DNA from: Syntrophomonas sp. DTU019
GTDB lineage: Bacteria; Bacillota; Syntrophomonadia; Syntrophomonadales; Syntrophomonadaceae
Direction: 5' to 3'
NCBI GenBank assembly: GCA_913757435.1
Contig: CAJYDM010000003.1
Span: 295,108 to 359,107, forward strand
DNA length: 64,000 nt
Position numbers and translations under genes: made by a program. The first letter of the stretch is position 1; every line of letters starts with the position of its first letter. A model generated the notes under the pieces. It was not told where the DNA came from. It saw only the letters and a program-made list of their open reading frames with translations, and did not search any database. Below are positions 35,166 to 44,115 of the stretch, one piece after another.

Positions 35166-35735
35166 ATGGCTAAGAGAGTTTTTTTCAGCTTTCATTATCA
35201 AGATGTAATTGATTTTCGTGCAAACGTGGTTCGAAATCATAAAACAACAAAACATGAAGGCGCAGGTTATTTTGATGCTTCTATATGGGAAGATGCGAAG
35301 AAAGAAAGCGATTTAGCATTAAAACGCTTAATCAATAGCGAACTTAAAAATACATCAGTTACAGCTGTTTTAATAGGTTCTGAAACATACTCAAGAAGAT
35401 GGGTTAGATATGAAATCATGAAAAGTCTGGAAAAAGGAAATTTGTTATTGGGCATTCATATTAATTCCATAGCAGGTAAAGATCAAAAAACAAAAAAATT
35501 GGGGGCTAATCCATTTGACTATCTTGCAATTGAATTTAGCAATGACGGTCAAAAACTTAATTTGCTAGAATATAAAAATGGGAAATGGGTCAAATATACC
35601 GATCTTGATGGATGGAGAATAAGCGGTATTCAACAGTCTGAATGGGGGAAAGCTTATCAATTGTCAAAGTATTTCAAGGTTTATGATTGGGTTGCTGATG
35701 ATGGGTATAATAATTTTGATAAATGGATCGAATAA
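35166..35735 (+). CDS. thsB: Thoeris TIR-domain sensor ThsB
   Basis: A 189-residue TIR-like (DUF1863/MTH538-like) protein starting RVFFSFHYQDV. It has TAVLIGSETYSRRWVRYEI, in which Glu83 lies in the position of the catalytic glutamate of the ThsB TIR fold. The ThsB family senses phage infection and makes a cyclic ADP-ribose isomer that activates ThsA. The ATG begins directly after the thsA stop with GGAGG upstream, a tight two-gene operon. One ThsB is present; some systems carry several. A terminator follows. The adjacent thsA makes the assignment firm. Confidence 0.93.
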   Translation: MAKRVFFSFHYQDVIDFRANVVRNHKTTKHEGAGYFDASIWEDAKKESDLALKRLINSELKNTSVTAVLIGSETYSRRWVRYEIMKSLEKGNLLLGIHINSIAGKDQKTKKLGANPFDYLAIEFSNDGQKLNLLEYKNGKWVKYTDLDGWRISGIQQSEWGKAYQLSKYFKVYDWVADDGYNNFDKWIE

Positions 35736-35844
35736 ATCCGTCTGATGGTGAAGATGATCGGTTTATAAACGAATATACATATTGTATTTTAATCACATAA
35801 AATCTTTTACTGCAGTGAATAAATAACTAATAATAGAAATGAGG

Positions 35845-35886
35845 ACCAATCATGAACAAGCGGCGCTTGTCCATGATTGGTTTTAT
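35845..35886 (+). terminator. Intrinsic terminator of the Thoeris operon
   Basis: ACCAATCATGAACAAGC (35845-35861) pairs with GCTTGTCCATGATTGGT (35865-35881), with one mismatch, around a GGC loop, and is followed by TTTATTTCTTT. A very stable hairpin at the right edge of the AT-rich defence island. Confidence 0.88.
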
Positions 35887-35988
35887 TTCTTTATCATAAA
35901 AATTAATCTTCTGTTGAAGAGGAGGTGATGCCTATGATTGTGCCGCTATAGATGTTCGTTCCTAAAACAAAACCAAGGAGGAAAACAC

Positions 35989-37461
35989 ATGATCGGTATC
36001 GAGCAATACCAAAAAATCCAAGAATACAAAGAACTCGGACTTGCCCAGACCAAAACTGCTAAAGCGCTGGGGATAACCTATTCTTCTGTCAGCAAATACT
36101 GGAATATGAGCGAAGAAGATTATGTAAGGGAAGCTGAGCAGGAAAAGTATCATATGGATAATTATCGACAGTACATATTAGAGCAATTGAAAATATGCCC
36201 GCAAATTCGGGACACAAATGTCTATCTTAAATTGATGGAAGCCTTTCCCGATTTACAAGTTAAACGAGCTACATTCTACCGCTATATGAAGGCCTTAAGG
36301 GAACAGCATGGGTATCAGCATACCAGTAAGCGGAAAATCTCGCCACGTGAAGTCTCGCCACCAGGATATGAAGCTCAGGCTGATTTTGGTCAATATAAAC
36401 TTAAAGATATGTATGGACGAATTGTGAGGGTATATTTCTTTTGTATGGTTCTGAGTTATAGCAGAATGAAATTTGTTTGCTTTTCACCGGATCCCTTCAC
36501 GACCGAAACAGCCATAAAAGCTCATAACTATGCATTTCAATATTTTGGAGGAAGACCACAGACAATTCTATATGATCTTGATCGGGTCTATGTGGGTAGC
36601 GAAAATCTAGGTAATATTATATTTGTACCGGCCTTTGAAGAATATGTAAAGCGTATCGGCTACAGTGTTTCATTATGCAGGCCAAGAGATCCTCAGAGTA
36701 AAGGTAAGGTAGAAGAGGTAATTGGATATGTTAAGCAAAGTTTTCTGGAGGGGAGGGTATATACCGGAATTGACAGTCTTAACAGTGCAGCTCTTGCATG
36801 GTTGGATAGAGAAGGCAACGGGAGAGTTCATACTGTGACTAGAAAAGTGCCACGAGAAATGTTTATTGAAGAACAAAAACAGCTTTTTCATGTTAAACCA
36901 TATTCAGAGGTATCAAGTACTGTAGCATCCTTTGATTCCAATGGAGTGGTCAGCTATAAAGGGAATCGTTATCAGATTGATGTCGGTGTGATGGATGCAC
37001 ATCAACGTATACGTATTGAGGATGATGGTAAAATACTTCTATTTTATGATACTGATACTAATGAATTATTAGCTAAGTATCCAGTAACAGAAGATACTGG
37101 ACAGATATTCAAAGCTGAGGAAAAAAACAACAGAAACAGGGTTTCTCATGCTCTTATAAAACAATATTTTGCAGAGCATGAAATAGCTCAGGAATTTATA
37201 CGGCGGATGGAACAGGAACAACCAAAATATTTTAATAGCCATTGTATTCGCTTAAATCGCATGACGAAGTTTTATTCGATGGAGCAAATGCTTGATGGGG
37301 TAAGATATTGCATTGAAACTGAACGCTGCAATGCCTATGAACTTTTGGCTTACATAATGTATAAGCATGGTGAGCAGATAGCAAAGAAGTTCTTACCAAA
37401 TCAACAGTATTTCAACCATCTGACACGTAGCAAGGAGATAAGGAGGGAAATCGATGGCTGA
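35989..37461 (+). CDS. istA: IS21-family transposase IstA (second element type)
   Basis: A 490-residue transposase different from the three-copy IS21 element. The N-terminal HTH (QEYKELGLAQTKTAKALG) precedes the DDE core with YEAQADFGQYKL, TILYDLDRVYV and RDPQSKGKVEEVIGYVKQ. The ATG at 35989 follows AAGGAGG; a longer open frame from 35938 lacks an RBS. It overlaps istB by eight bases. It lies directly after the Thoeris operon and marks the right edge of the defence island. Confidence 0.9.
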   Translation: MIGIEQYQKIQEYKELGLAQTKTAKALGITYSSVSKYWNMSEEDYVREAEQEKYHMDNYRQYILEQLKICPQIRDTNVYLKLMEAFPDLQVKRATFYRYMKALREQHGYQHTSKRKISPREVSPPGYEAQADFGQYKLKDMYGRIVRVYFFCMVLSYSRMKFVCFSPDPFTTETAIKAHNYAFQYFGGRPQTILYDLDRVYVGSENLGNIIFVPAFEEYVKRIGYSVSLCRPRDPQSKGKVEEVIGYVKQSFLEGRVYTGIDSLNSAALAWLDREGNGRVHTVTRKVPREMFIEEQKQLFHVKPYSEVSSTVASFDSNGVVSYKGNRYQIDVGVMDAHQRIRIEDDGKILLFYDTDTNELLAKYPVTEDTGQIFKAEEKNNRNRVSHALIKQYFAEHEIAQEFIRRMEQEQPKYFNSHCIRLNRMTKFYSMEQMLDGVRYCIETERCNAYELLAYIMYKHGEQIAKKFLPNQQYFNHLTRSKEIRREIDG

Positions 37462-38140
37462 TATAACTGAAATCCGCGAGTTGGCTAAGAAGCTAAATCT
37501 ATGGAATATTTCCAGGGGATATATTGATTTGAATGATGAGAAACTGTCCAACCTAGATTATCTTCAGATGATACTACATAAAGAACTAGAGATACGAGCC
37601 AGACAAAAACAGATCAAGCTAAGAAGGGCAAGCAAACTTCCCAACAAGGTATTTGAATTACCAAATTTAAACAAAGGTTTGGAATGGCAGATAAAACAAT
37701 TATCCCATTTGACGTGGCTCAATGAAGAACAAAACGTTATTCTACTTGGTAAATGCGGGACAGGCAAAACTAGTCTTGCAGTTCATCTTGGAGAAACAGC
37801 GATCGACAATGGACATAAAACTTACTATGCATCCATTGATGTTTTTATATCTATTCTAGAGAACAAAGATATAAACCCAAAAGCAGGCGCAACCTTCTCC
37901 TATATGCGGGAATGCGACTTGATTATTATTGATGATGTTTTTTATCTAGAACCAACCAGGTCAGAGTTGCAGGCTTTTTATCGAGCAGTTACTTTTCTTA
38001 ATGAAACAAGAAGTATCATTTTTATTACCAATCGAGAAATATCTACATGGTTAGATGTAGTGGAAGACAAACATCTTTGTCAGACTCTGTTAGATAGAAT
38101 AACAGCCAATTGTCAGATCATTCGCTTGACCGACAGATAA
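37454..38140 (+). CDS. istB: IS21-family helper ATPase IstB (second element type)
   Basis: A 228-residue AAA+ ATPase: Walker A LLGKCGTGKTSLAVHLG (near residue 96) and Walker B LIIIDDVFYLEPTRSE. It shares the IstB layout but is clearly diverged from the 249-residue copies elsewhere in the window. The start overlaps istA, with AGGAGG just upstream. No inverted repeats marking the ends of this element could be fixed with confidence. Confidence 0.88.
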   Translation: MADITEIRELAKKLNLWNISRGYIDLNDEKLSNLDYLQMILHKELEIRARQKQIKLRRASKLPNKVFELPNLNKGLEWQIKQLSHLTWLNEEQNVILLGKCGTGKTSLAVHLGETAIDNGHKTYYASIDVFISILENKDINPKAGATFSYMRECDLIIIDDVFYLEPTRSELQAFYRAVTFLNETRSIIFITNREISTWLDVVEDKHLCQTLLDRITANCQIIRLTDR

Positions 38141-38251
38141 ATTAAAATACTCACCTCTTTTCTAGAAAAGGGTTAATACTCAAATTTGAAAACTATGCCG
38201 ATTAACGGTTTTATATAGATGCAAAAAATCTCACGAAATCCTAAGATTAGC

Positions 38252-38452
38252 TTAACTTTTGAGATTTTCTGCAGTTTCTGGGGTAGGGGGGTCTAAATCT
38301 CTACCACTTTTTGCCCCGGAAACGGGCGTGGGGTAACGCGTGAAAATTCGCGGTTTCAAACAGTTGTTGTTATATATATCAGTTCTTAGTCCATTGGGAT
38401 AGTCGATGGCTTTGACTATGCCGTCAGTGTAATATTCGTAGCTGATTCGCAC
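38252..38452 (-). pseudogene. RHS/YD-repeat protein fragment
   Basis: On the minus strand the frame encodes ISYEYYTDGIVKAIDYPNGL, a match to the YD repeats of RHS-type proteins (Y-x-Y-D/T-x-x-G), then unrelated sequence and a stop. Only about 30 residues look like RHS. It is probably a remnant of a larger surface or polymorphic-toxin gene removed by IS activity. No RBS is evident. Confidence 0.5.
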
Positions 38453-38637
38453 AGGCTGCTAGCCATTTGCGCTCCCTACTGCTCACAAGTTCGCTATGTC
38501 CTAATTGTAAGAGTATTCACACCCTCAAATGGCTCTTTTGCATTATAAATATTTACATATTATAATATTATTGTAAATTATGATATAAAGCACCCTAACT
38601 AACCAGCGATCCAAAAAACTGTTTATGAAAGGGGGAA

Positions 38638-38760
38638 TTGGTCAGAACCGACAACGGAAGAATCAGCTGGACAAGAACCAATACATACCGGCCGCATTCA
38701 TCAATCGGAGGCCCATACCTAGAACAGGTTTATTATGGCGTGCTTACCCCCGCCGCCTGA
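38638..38760 (+). pseudogene. Integrase-core transposase C-terminal fragment (IS3/IS481 type)
   Basis: The frame reads VRTDNGRISW and then NTYRPHSSIGG, the characteristic C-terminal end of rve-type transposases, and stops at TGA 38760. The DNG triad residue and the C-terminal YRPH motif are only about ten residues apart, so an internal deletion has occurred. It is too short to function. Confidence 0.7.
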
Positions 38761-39038
38761 TAGCATCAAACAAAGAAGGGAGGCTAACTTAGAAATCCAC
38801 CTTTAGTGCCTTGACAATGGGGGGCATTATACCCCTTATATTTCCGTAGTTAGAGCAGTGTTTGGAGCGGAATGTAAAAATACAATACAGGATGGGAGAG
38901 GAGTGAGGCTTATGAGTGTAGCTAGATGCTGTTAAATTATTTTTCAACTAGTTTTAATTCACTGTTTTAATCCACTATGTATAAAACATCGATGTCGTGA
39001 AAAAACAATATCACAGAATAGCTTTTTTAATGTCTTAA
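38761..39038. other. Intergenic region, no gene seen
   Basis: About 280 bases between the transposase fragment and the split secreted-protein gene. GGGGGCATTATACCCCTTATA near 38819 may form a weak hairpin. Otherwise I see no coding or RNA feature. Confidence 0.4.
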
Positions 39039-39377
39039 ATGAAAAGGAGGGAGAAAACCATTGAGAAAAGGAAAGAATCATTTTTATTCGCACTAGTATT
39101 GATATTATCACTTATAATAACACCAGTAACACAAGCCATGGAGGATCAGGCAATTGGTGTGGACGAATCATTAGTTGTAAATGAAGAAAACGTCATAAAC
39201 TATAAAGAACTAAGTAGGGATATGATACAAGGACTTGATGAGGCAGATTTGAATAGACTTAAGGATAAGATAGTCTCTGATTATATTAACAGAAATCCAG
39301 ATGCGGTTTTAGAGATACCATTTACCTATGATCAAATCCAAAAAGCAACAAAGAAAAAGGAGACTAATATAGAAGAA

Positions 39378-41283
39378 TGATTCCACTGCAAAAACCCCAA
39401 AAATATTGTAAAACAGCAGGATAAACCACTGTGAATATCGAAGTAATAGTTAGATATTTAAAGCAAATAAAAGATAAACTAACTTTAGGGTGGTTTTGCA
39501 GTATGTTCCGTAAAAACGATAGTCACTATCAAGATGAACTTTTTAGCCATTACCAGTCCATGAGACCAAGTGTAGCCAAACTACTAAACAAAACCTGGGC
39601 ACCAGTTTTCTATGAACATGTTTTTTGTAAAATCAACGAAGATCTGTTTGCCCCCATGTATTGTCTTGATACCGGCAGACCCAATGTTCCAGTTAATATA
39701 CTGATGTCATTAGAGATTATCAAAAACATGTTTGGTTATACTGATCAAGAATTAATCGAGCAGTTCTACTTTAACTTCCAGGTCAATTATGCCCTAGGTA
39801 TAAGAAACCTGGGTGAGGTTTACCTGGCTGAACGTACCCTTTACGAATTCAGAGAAAGAGTTTATAGGCACATATTAGAGTATCCCGAGCAAGATGAAGT
39901 GATTTTCCAACAGTTTGAAATCCTAACCAAGAATTTTATCGAACAAGCCGGGATAAAAACCGATGACCAGCGTATGGATTCTACCTTGATTTCTCCCAAT
40001 ATCAAGAAAGCCGGTAGACTCTCGTTAGCCCTGGATGTATTGGTTCAAGCGGTAAGAGGCATTGCTTCTAACATGCTTTCCGATAATCTCAAACAAGTGT
40101 TAAGAGATAGCTTCAGAACTGATTTACTATACAGAACTAGAAATCAGGAACTGGAAAGCAGGTTCCAGAAAGTCCTTAACCTCATGCAAGAGGTAGATAA
40201 CTTGGCAAATAAGGATCGTAACCTTGCTTCAAAACGAGAAATGGTTCTGCTTAAGCGTTTTCTAGGCGAACAGGCTGCCTTCGATGAATCTAAGGGAATA
40301 TGGCTCGCCAAGCCCAGTAGTGAAATTGAAAGCGGTTCCCTGCAATCAGCTTATGATAGTGACGCTACCTTCCGTAACAAAGCGGGTAAGAACCATAGCG
40401 GCTACGTTTTAAACGTGAGCGAAACCAGTAGCAAAGAAAACCCGATTCAGGTGATTACCGACTTTTCAGTACAACCCAATAACATCAGCGATGTAGAGAT
40501 GGCTAAGGAGCGCATACCCATCATCAAACAAAGGACGGATGTAAAGGACATCTACTTAGATGGAGGTTACTACGGCCAAGAGGTCATAGAAATGGCAGAT
40601 GAGCTAGAGGTTAACCTACACTATACAGATATGACCGGACGTAAGGCTCCATCAGATAAACTTTCCACAACCAGTTTTAAGTTTGATGATGATATGAAAA
40701 TAATCAGTTGTCCCCAGGGCAAGATCCCATTTAGAAGCGATTTCAATCCCGGTTCCAAGACTAGCAGTTGCCACTTCAAACACGAGGATTGCCAAGGATG
40801 CCCGAATTTTGATATATGTCCAGTAAAGACCCAGAAGAAAGACCGGATATTACGGGTTAGTTTAAAAACCATCCAGGCTGACCGGGTTAGAGATCAAATA
40901 CACAATATTGCGGTCAGACGTGAAAACACCAGTTATCGTGCTGGAATCGAAGCAACCAACTCCGCTCTAAAAAGAGGGGAAGATCTGAATAACCTTTACA
41001 CACGTGGCGTGCTAAAAACTTACTTGGTCACTGCTTACAAAATTATAGCCCGAAATATTAAGCAGTTTTCCCGGATGGCTCTGGGCAAGCTAAGGAAGCC
41101 GAAAAGGCCAAAAGCAGGGATATTATGCCCAAATTTAGGTTAACGAACACAAAACCATAGTAATGGAGGTCTAAATTAGCGATCTTCAGTTGAAAAAGAA
41201 CTTTTTGAGCTATCTGCTCAAGACAATTTTTACTATTGAAAACCCCCATAGGGGTTAAACAACCTGTTTTTGCAGTGGAATCA
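39378..41283 (+). mobile_element. IS1182-family element (1,906 bp) with 4-bp target duplication
   Basis: Perfect 18-bp inverted repeats: TGATTCCACTGCAAAAAC at 39378-39395 and GTTTTTGCAGTGGAATCA at 41266-41283. The flanking AGAA is present on both sides (39374-39377 and 41284-41287), a 4-bp target duplication. Excision of the element plus one duplication restores an open reading frame in the host gene. The single transposase gene fills most of the element. Confidence 0.92.
39431..41143 (+). CDS. IS1182-family transposase
   Basis: A 570-residue DDE transposase. The N-terminal DUF772-type region (RPSVAKLLNKTWAPVFYEHVF; GRPNVPVNILMSLEIIKNMFG) is followed by RMDSTLISPNIKKAGRLS (first Asp region) and DIYLDGGYYGQEV (second Asp). 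The C-terminal Cys-rich CKFDICPVKT-like zinc segment and AGIEATNSALKRG (Glu) complete it. The start is GTG 39431 inside the left end of the element. Full length, so the element may still be active. Confidence 0.9.
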   Translation: MNIEVIVRYLKQIKDKLTLGWFCSMFRKNDSHYQDELFSHYQSMRPSVAKLLNKTWAPVFYEHVFCKINEDLFAPMYCLDTGRPNVPVNILMSLEIIKNMFGYTDQELIEQFYFNFQVNYALGIRNLGEVYLAERTLYEFRERVYRHILEYPEQDEVIFQQFEILTKNFIEQAGIKTDDQRMDSTLISPNIKKAGRLSLALDVLVQAVRGIASNMLSDNLKQVLRDSFRTDLLYRTRNQELESRFQKVLNLMQEVDNLANKDRNLASKREMVLLKRFLGEQAAFDESKGIWLAKPSSEIESGSLQSAYDSDATFRNKAGKNHSGYVLNVSETSSKENPIQVITDFSVQPNNISDVEMAKERIPIIKQRTDVKDIYLDGGYYGQEVIEMADELEVNLHYTDMTGRKAPSDKLSTTSFKFDDDMKIISCPQGKIPFRSDFNPGSKTSSCHFKHEDCQGCPNFDICPVKTQKKDRILRVSLKTIQADRVRDQIHNIAVRRENTSYRAGIEATNSALKRGEDLNNLYTRGVLKTYLVTAYKIIARNIKQFSRMALGKLRKPKRPKAGILCPNLG

Positions 41284-42112
41284 AGAATTAGTCTCGAAAA
41301 ACCTAATACTACTCGAAAAACAATCTAAAATAGAATCTTTAAACGTTGGTACAAACGAGACGTTTAATCGTGCAGACGCAGTATTCACTAGTGCAAATTC
41401 GGGGTTTTCTTTAACCTCTGATATTCCGAACAGAACCAAAGCAGATCATGGTTTCGACGGAACGGGTTGGGCAGATGCTAAAAGTGATTACCAATGTCCC
41501 GGTGGGATTGGCTCAGGTTACGCAATGAGTTCAATTGGTCTACTAGTTTCAATTACTGGTTCTGGTTCAGGTAGCGCCTTAGTCAACATTCAAGGCACTT
41601 ATAATGGGTATCTACAAGTAGCAGGTGCAACAGCTGGAATTATTAACAGCAGTGCGTATGCATCTGTTGATTTTGATATCTATGAAGTTGATCCTTCAAC
41701 ATCAGTGTTTTTGGCAAGTAAAAAATATATACTCTAACGGCGTCGCATTATCGGTTTTGCCTAATAGTTTTGGTGGTAATATATCAGAACCTTTAATGCC
41801 AACCTTGTACGCTGGTAAGACCTATTATTTCGCTATAACTGCTTATACTGAGTCGGAAATGGCTTGGCATGAGGTGCTTACGTGGGCAACTGCGGATATG
41901 CTAAATGACCCAGATGGAGCTAGTGGTGGAGATGGTATTGACTTTACTTCAGTACAAATAACATGGCAATAAATAAACTTTATTTAATGTAATGATAAGG
42001 GAACTGGTCTTAAATGTGCGGATTGACCGATCTAACCCTGAATAGATATGACCACGATACGCAAGAAGACTATCTTTGCTCGTCGCTGCTATGTGAATAG
42101 GATGTATGCTTT

Positions 42113-42712
42113 ATGACTAACAAGTTACCCCACTTCATAGTAATATCGTTGCTTTTCATATTGGTAACCTTAACGAAATTATCGGGCTCGGGCTTTAGAT
42201 TTAGGTTTTCCTTATATAGCGTTTTTGTTTTGCCAGTTGTTTATTTATGGTATAAGTTTAAAAAACAAGCTGATCATTTAGGCGACTGGTATATTGACAA
42301 AACTGCCTTATTGATTTTATCTCCTTTTATTATTTTTGTAACCGCATATTCTTATGCTGTAATTGAAGGTTCAAACTTAAAGATAGTATTCATTGCAACA
42401 TTGAACGCCATTTTGATTTCTATGCTGTTTTCCTTACATAAAGAGAAGGACGGGGATTTTAAAGTGACTTTGACCTTAATAAGATCCCTGTCAGGGGATC
42501 TCCTTATTCAAGTAATGAACACCTTGGAGGAATCGGAGCAAAAGCTCATTATACAAAGATTTGGCCTGGAAAATGGGAAAACCCTCACAATAGCCGCCTT
42601 GTCGGATTATTATAGTATGAATACCACCGAGTTGAAGGATTGGCTAACTTTAGTGGATAATAAATTATTTGAGAGTATTAAAGCTAAAGAACTGAATGAA
42701 CCCTGTATTTGA
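42113..42712 (+). CDS. Four-helix membrane protein with a sigma-70 region-4-like tail
   Basis: A 199-residue protein. Residues about 5-115 contain four hydrophobic segments (FIVISLLFILVTLTKL; LYSVFVLPVVYLWY; ALLILSPFIIFVTAYSY; IVFIATLNAILISMLFSL). The cytosolic C-terminal part (about residues 137-195) has LEESEQKLIIQRFGLENGKT followed by a helix-turn-helix-like stretch. It closely resembles the RERxVIxLRFGLxxG-xTL pattern of sigma-factor region 4. No RBS is strong. It could be a membrane-tethered regulator. The domain call is by pattern only. Confidence 0.65.
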   Translation: MTNKLPHFIVISLLFILVTLTKLSGSGFRFRFSLYSVFVLPVVYLWYKFKKQADHLGDWYIDKTALLILSPFIIFVTAYSYAVIEGSNLKIVFIATLNAILISMLFSLHKEKDGDFKVTLTLIRSLSGDLLIQVMNTLEESEQKLIIQRFGLENGKTLTIAALSDYYSMNTTELKDWLTLVDNKLFESIKAKELNEPCI

Positions 42713-42795
42713 TAAGTCCAGTAGGAAAATCCTGCTCGGGCGGTTGTGGGATAGATTTAAGCGCGATATCATTAACTTGGAAATCATTCATTCAT

Positions 42796-42832
42796 ATTGT
42801 TTGTTACGTATATTATATACCTAACAAACAAT
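42796..42832. promoter_or_regulatory. Inverted repeat (operator-like) upstream of a truncated gene
   Basis: ATTGTTTGTTA (42796-42806) is perfectly inverted as TAACAAACAAT (42822-42832) with a 15-base AT-rich spacer containing TATTATATAC. It lies just before an AGGAGG and a short reading frame at 42850. The symmetry and position suggest a repressor site over a promoter rather than a terminator, because no T-tract follows. Confidence 0.6.
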
Positions 42833-42849
42833 AATCTTTAGGAGGAGCA

Positions 42850-42915
42850 ATGCCTACTGCACTGGCCATTTTAAGCGTTATTGTGTTACTGCTCCCGCAT
42901 AATGTCCAGCGATAG
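42850..42915 (+). pseudogene. 5' fragment of a membrane protein gene cut by a transposon end
   Basis: It has a strong AGGAGGAG RBS and an ATG. The frame MPTALAILSVIV is hydrophobic and native-looking, but the transposon end TGTTACTG begins at 42884, and the frame then runs into transposon sequence and stops at 42913-42915. The rest of the host gene is not found on the right. Probably the first membrane helix of a lost permease or similar protein. Confidence 0.55.
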
Positions 42916-43257
42916 ACGGTGTAAATTGTCCAAAAATTGACGGGCGTGATGTCGGCAATAGATGCCCCATCGGGGCAGGGAGAACTAATTCAATTCTCCC
43001 TTAACAACCAATTTAACCATATGATCATCAATGATATTTCGTTTGTTCTGCGCCCCATAGAGCAAGCAGTGAGCGCAGGTCCTGTTGACCATTCCAACTG
43101 CTCCACCTGAAAACTTAAATATCTCGTCAACAGATTATCCGAGAAAATATTCCGTTCGGCGCCTGCATAAGCCAGGTGCCGTTTTACATACTCCCCGACT
43201 TGGGATCGGTCCAGATGCGGTGCCGGTCAATGCGCTGCCTGATAGTGGCATAGGGCT
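42884..43257 (-). mobile_element. Inverted remnant of the Mu-type/ExeA transposon
   Basis: It begins with TGTTACTG, the inverted form of the end at 26785-26792. On the minus strand it encodes the last third of an ExeA-type ATPase (stop at 42985-42987; DDHMVKLVV near the end; AIRQRID-like sequence near 43240), clearly related to the intact copy at 25890 but diverged and with frame changes. It is cut on its right by the IS66 fragment. Confidence 0.8.
42985..43257 (-). pseudogene. ExeA-type ATPase, 3' fragment
   Basis: Minus-strand sequence corresponds to about 90 C-terminal residues of the ATPase at 25890. The tail IDDHMVKLVVKGELN and the middle VKRHLAYAGAE-like segment are recognisable, but reading needs at least one frame change. 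Walker motifs are absent. Non-functional. Confidence 0.78.
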
Positions 43258-43377
43258 GTAAGCGTCAAACAGCGAACACCTATAAATCAAGGTAAGCGTC
43301 AAAAACTTCACACATATGAACGCAGCAACAAAAGGTGAGAAAATAACCTGAACACAAAAACAAGGAGGTGTTCAGGA

Positions 43378-43689
43378 ATGATAGGCAATGATCTGCGCAG
43401 CCTGTGGGAACAGCGTCTGGCAGAACATCAAGTCAGCGATAAAAGCATAGCTGCCTGGTGCAATGATCATTCAATCAAAGTACATCAATTTTACTATTGG
43501 CGTAAGAAGCTGCGCTTCGGCCAGGTGGACAACAATCAACCTGTAAAATGGCTTGCCCTGGGATTAGACCGGGTAAGTCTTGACCCAGACACCATAGCAG
43601 TGCATATCGGACAAGCAACAATTGAGGTCAAAAAAGGATTTGATCAGCAGCTGTTGCGCGAGATCATGCAGGTCCTGCAGACAATATGA
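43378..43689 (+). CDS. tnpA: IS66 accessory protein TnpA
   Basis: A 103-residue IS66 family TnpA-like protein. The N-terminal helix-turn-helix region LWEQRLAEHQVSDKSIAAWC and VHQFYYWRKKLR are diagnostic. The ATG follows AAGGAGGTG. Its stop overlaps the tnpB start by four bases (ATGA). The element lacks a complete tnpC, so it is not autonomous. Confidence 0.88.
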   Translation: MIGNDLRSLWEQRLAEHQVSDKSIAAWCNDHSIKVHQFYYWRKKLRFGQVDNNQPVKWLALGLDRVSLDPDTIAVHIGQATIEVKKGFDQQLLREIMQVLQTI

Positions 43690-44039
43690 TAAGTGAAATA
43701 TCAAGCAGGCAGGTTTATCTGGCCTGCGGCAGTACTGATCTTAGAAAATCGATTGACGGATTGGCAGTGTTAGTCAAAGAATCGTTTGATCTGGATCCGT
43801 TTAGCCCGAGTCTATTTGTGTTCTGCAATCGCAAGCGTGACAAACTCAAGATATTACAATGGGAACATAATGGCTTCTGGTTGCATTACCGGCGTTTGGA
43901 GCGCGGCAAGTTTAACTGGCCGACAGATAAAACCGAGGTGGTTAGCATCAGCTACCGCGAATTCCGCTGGCTGCTGGATGGCTTATCTATAAAACAAACT
44001 CAGGCTCATAAAGCAGTTAAACAACGAATTATTCTTTAA
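43686..44039 (+). CDS. tnpB: IS66 accessory protein TnpB
   Basis: A 117-residue IS66 Orf2/TnpB protein: VYLACGSTDLRKSIDGLAVL, FVFCNRKRDKLKILQWEHNGFWL, and FRWLLDGLSI. The length is typical (110-120). It overlaps tnpA by four bases. Required with TnpC for IS66 transposition; its biochemical role is still unclear. The downstream tnpC is truncated. Confidence 0.93.
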   Translation: MISEISSRQVYLACGSTDLRKSIDGLAVLVKESFDLDPFSPSLFVFCNRKRDKLKILQWEHNGFWLHYRRLERGKFNWPTDKTEVVSISYREFRWLLDGLSIKQTQAHKAVKQRIIL

Positions 44040-44115
44040 CAGAAAACGGCTCTAAACCCGGATATTTAGGCATTTTCATAGTGCAAAAAGGCCGATTTTA
44101 CGGTATAATATAGCT

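Larger units (their letters stand above)
39039..41972 (+). pseudogene. Secreted protein gene split by IS1182-type insertion and one frameshift
   Basis: The left part (39039-39377) encodes a signal peptide (LFALVLILSLIITPVTQA) and an acidic helical region ending in NIEE. After removing the IS and one AGAA duplication, the frame continues without a stop as LVSKNLILLEKQSKIESLNV and on through a Gly/Ser-rich beta-type domain to 41737. A second change in the A6 run near 41717-41726 shifts the frame. The true end then follows in the frame ending at 41972 (NGVALSVLPNSFGG to SVQITWQ). The reconstructed product is about 340 residues, secreted, with no family I recognise. Confidence 0.8.
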
